NCBI GenBank assembly: GCA_016708105.1
Contig: JADJGJ010000001.1
Location: 1,054,001 to 1,118,000 of the forward strand
Length of the DNA: 64,000 nt
Direction of reading: 5' to 3'
Source: Crocinitomicaceae bacterium
GTDB lineage: Bacteria > Bacteroidota > Bacteroidia > Flavobacteriales_D > Crocinitomicaceae
How positions within the stretch are numbered: position 1 is the stretch's first letter; each line of letters starts with the position of its first letter. Position numbers and translations under genes: made by a program. Below are positions 61,812 to 64,000 of this stretch, in pieces. The notes beneath the pieces were generated by a model that saw only the letters and a list, made by a program, of their open reading frames with translations, searched no databases and was not told the origin of the DNA.

Positions 61812-63410
61812 TCAACGAGATGGATTAAAACGCTTGTAGGAGTTTTTCAGATATTTTTCATCCCGCCCATAAATATCTGGATGAAATAAAATATTGGCTG
61901 AACTGTCACCGCTTGCCGTGTAGTATTCAATGTACACTTCAAACGGTTCTTTCAATTCAATTGCCCGCTGGATACCGCGACCAATGACACTGTCTAATGA
62001 ATCTGCCACAAAAGCATTTTCATCTGATCTCAACAGTTCTTTAGCTAATTCATACGGTTGATGTAAACGAATGCAGCCGTGAGAATATGCCCTGACATCA
62101 TTGCCAAATAATCCTTTTGAAGGAGTATCATGAATAAATACGGCGTGCTCATTTGGGAACATAAATTTGATGCGTCCTAAACTATTGCCACCACCGGCAT
62201 CTTGTCTTACGCGGTAACCAAAATTTCCTTGTTTTACCTGACTCCAGTCTACACCTTTAGGATCTACTTGCTGTCCATCCTTAAACACTTTATATCCCCT
62301 TTTACTGAAATAAGCAGAGTCTTTGCGGGCACCTGATAAAATTTCTGTTGATGCAATAGAGTAGGGCACACTCCAAAACGGATTAGTGATAATGGTTTTC
62401 ATTTGGGCATGAAATTCAGGAGTTGGTGTTGCTAGTGCGCCAACCACAACGCGATGTTTTCTTTTTGTTTGTCCCTCTTCAACAAAGTATAAATTGAATT
62501 CAGGTACATTCACACGAATGTATTTTGAAGGAAATGGATCACGCCATCTCCATTTTTCCAAACTCAAACAAGCTTGATAATAGCGGTCAAGATTACTTTT
62601 TTCTAAAGCTTTTCCTGTCCAACGCCCAACAATGGCATCATCTTTTAAACCACAAAATTTTTGAAAGATTTTAAGCTTTTCTAAAAAAACAGAATCATTT
62701 GTTGCCTCCGTGCTATCAACAAACGCATGCCCAATGAGTGCTTCACGTGCTGCCTTATAACATTTTACAGAATCTTCTTTAATCGGGGGAATGGTGTAAT
62801 GATTTGTGTCAAGCGGATATTCATCTAAAAATTTGGCGAGCCCGGCTTGCAATTGTTTATACTCCCAGAATTTTGGTTGCACCTCATTGACAATATCTGT
62901 CACATGAGTTCCTGATCTTACTCTTTCAAGTTGCTCTTCTAAATTGAAATCCAGAGAATCTTTTTTCCATACATAAGTAAAATTGGTTTCATCAATGCAG
63001 CCTGCGCTTACATGGGAGACAAATAGATAAAACGCATTGGAAAGCAGCATTTCTGTATCTTCCAGTGAAGAATCTTTCATGTGCATCAGCTTACGGTAGT
63101 GAAACATTTCAGGTATCAAGCCATAATCCATGGCGTTTTCAACGAGGTCCAACATTTCATAACCTGAAGCGGTGAGCGAATCTTTGCGAATCCAAAGCGG
63201 CACAAAATCATGATTTTTATAATAGTCAAGCACGGCGCTTCCGGCTAAAAGCGTGTCAGCACCATAGACTAATAAGGTTTGATCCTTGAATTTATCTTTG
63301 AGTTGTTGTGAGAGCTCAATCTGCTCTTGCTCAACTTCTGTTTTACCGCCTCCGCAGGCAGTAAGTGTAACGAAAAATGCAATTATGAGTATACGCATCG
63401 AGTAGTTCAT
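61812..63410 (-). CDS. L,D-transpeptidase, YcbB/LdtD-like
   Basis: A 532-residue lipoprotein-type protein (signal with LTACGGG; ATG at 63410, or 63398 for MRILI). A scaffold domain and a peptidoglycan-binding-like segment (about 255-285, KIFQKFCGLKDDAIVGRWTG) precede the YkuD catalytic domain. Its catalytic motif is HDTPSKGLFGNDVRAYSHGC (Cys in SHGCIRL). It makes 3-3 crosslinks in peptidoglycan or attaches other molecules to it. It is followed within 7 bases by ptrB on the same strand. Confidence 0.9.
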   Translation of the reverse strand: MNYSMRILIIAFFVTLTACGGGKTEVEQEQIELSQQLKDKFKDQTLLVYGADTLLAGSAVLDYYKNHDFVPLWIRKDSLTASGYEMLDLVENAMDYGLIPEMFHYRKLMHMKDSSLEDTEMLLSNAFYLFVSHVSAGCIDETNFTYVWKKDSLDFNLEEQLERVRSGTHVTDIVNEVQPKFWEYKQLQAGLAKFLDEYPLDTNHYTIPPIKEDSVKCYKAAREALIGHAFVDSTEATNDSVFLEKLKIFQKFCGLKDDAIVGRWTGKALEKSNLDRYYQACLSLEKWRWRDPFPSKYIRVNVPEFNLYFVEEGQTKRKHRVVVGALATPTPEFHAQMKTIITNPFWSVPYSIASTEILSGARKDSAYFSKRGYKVFKDGQQVDPKGVDWSQVKQGNFGYRVRQDAGGGNSLGRIKFMFPNEHAVFIHDTPSKGLFGNDVRAYSHGCIRLHQPYELAKELLRSDENAFVADSLDSVIGRGIQRAIELKEPFEVYIEYYTASGDSSANILFHPDIYGRDEKYLKNSYKRFNPSR

Positions 63411-63470
63411 CCCAAAACTAAAGATCGAAGATATATAAAAACAACACATGCTGTATAAAGATTAAAGTAA

Positions 63471-64000
63471 ATGTATATTACCTATACTATATTGGCCGTT
63501 ACCATCTTAGTTTCACTCAAGGCATTTAGTGATCAGGCACTGCGTTACAGGTTGATGCTCAATCCGCATGCCATATTGCATGAAAAGCAGTGGGAACGTT
63601 TGATAACGCACGCGTTCATACATGGTGATTACATGCATTTACTCTTTAATATGTATGTACTTTACATGTTTGGTGAAATCACTGAGAAGTCATTTGTGGC
63701 GCTGTATGACGTAAAAGGACATTTCTATTTTGCTTTACTTTATGTTGGGGGTATCTTTTTTTCAACCATTATCACCATGGCAAAGTATAAAGACAATCCT
63801 AATTACAATGCGCTGGGCGCTTCCGGAGCGGTCTCATCTGTTGTTTTTGCCTTTATTGTGCTTTACCCTATGCAAAAAATGGGAATTTTTCCATTGCCTC
63901 CGTTTGTGCCGGCATTTATTTTTGGTCCTTTATTACTTTTATTTGAGTATTTGATGGCTAAACGTGGACGTTCACACATTGCGCATGAGGCACATTTTGC
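63471..64000 (+). CDS. Rhomboid-family intramembrane serine protease (3' end cut off)
   Basis: The frame opens at the ATG at 63471 and stays open to the window end, giving 176 visible residues. Membrane helices alternate with typical rhomboid motifs: WERLITHAFIHGDYMHLLFNM (loop and helix with the His/Asn pair, in parts), catalytic Ser in GASGAVSS, and IAHEAHF, which carries the His of the dyad. It cleaves within membrane segments of substrates. It is divergent from the L,D-transpeptidase gene. Confidence 0.88.
   Translation, partial: MYITYTILAVTILVSLKAFSDQALRYRLMLNPHAILHEKQWERLITHAFIHGDYMHLLFNMYVLYMFGEITEKSFVALYDVKGHFYFALLYVGGIFFSTIITMAKYKDNPNYNALGASGAVSSVVFAFIVLYPMQKMGIFPLPPFVPAFIFGPLLLLFEYLMAKRGRSHIAHEAHF

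Noticed and set aside
1..64000. tRNA, rRNA, insertion sequence or prophage
   Set aside because: No cloverleaf-like stretch, transposase, integrase or terminal repeats were seen in any spacer by eye; a tRNAscan run would confirm.

Overview
The window is a chromosomal stretch of a Bacteroidota bacterium, most likely order Flavobacteriales. Supporting signs are type IX secretion C-terminal signals of both type A (S8 peptidase) and type B (giant SprB-repeat protein), a bacillithiol deacetylase (bshB1), and lineage-typical families (DUF6526, DUF5522, DUF6702, HYC_CC_PP). The DNA is AT-rich, and exact TAnnTTTG promoter -7 boxes stand just upstream of many genes. No tRNA, rRNA, CRISPR array, insertion sequence or prophage was seen. 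It reads as ordinary, tightly packed genome rather than an island.

Layout. 1-4.7 kb: a cut-off TPR membrane protein, then a rightward set of GT-C glycosyltransferase, small membrane protein, bshB1 and bioA. 4.7-8.0 kb: TauE/SafE exporter, an odd lipoprotein with C-terminal membrane helices, DUF6526 and gap. 8.1-10.6 kb: formate module fhs-fdhD. 10.8-14.6 kb: a lipoprotein, a W-repeat protein next to a SpmA/SpmB fusion carrying an NTF2-like tail, an amidotransferase and a TsaC/YciO-family protein. 14.6-15.0 kb holds the 3' remnant of an AAA-type ATPase gene. 15-23.3 kb: DUF5522, a secreted subtilase, an Omp85-like barrel, an aminotransferase and an orphan TPR histidine kinase. 23.5-30.6 kb: an ABC exporter, a DMT permease and an RNA/translation group (RlmI-like methyltransferase, RluA-type pseudouridine synthase, ArfB, and a THUMP protein that looks catalytically dead). 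30.7-33.9 kb: patatin-barrel protein and formate/nitrite channel. 33.9-39.2 kb: a leftward set of 20-residue-repeat protein, DUF1573/OmpA-like protein, DUF6702 and an M1 peptidase. 39.4-44.7 kb: VOC protein, then pgm-aroC-K+ channel. 44.8-51.1 kb: one giant SprB-repeat adhesin. 51.3-56.3 kb: a likely metal module (HYC_CC_PP, TonB receptor, HMA protein) followed by an O-methyltransferase and threonine aldolase. 56.5-64 kb: lipoproteins, alpha/beta hydrolase, ABM monooxygenase, oligopeptidase B, L,D-transpeptidase and a cut-off rhomboid protease.

The most unusual items are a two-helix K+ channel fused to sixteen uninterrupted 12-residue repeats, the THUMP methyltransferase homologue lacking both its SAM loop and NPPY motif, a subtilase whose catalytic Asp is replaced by Glu, the six-times-20-residue repeat protein, -7 boxes only 4-9 bases before start codons, convergent genes with essentially no space between their stops, and a marked excess of the tetranucleotide CCGG over GGCC. 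Functions named here come from motifs and family knowledge read by eye; no search was run.
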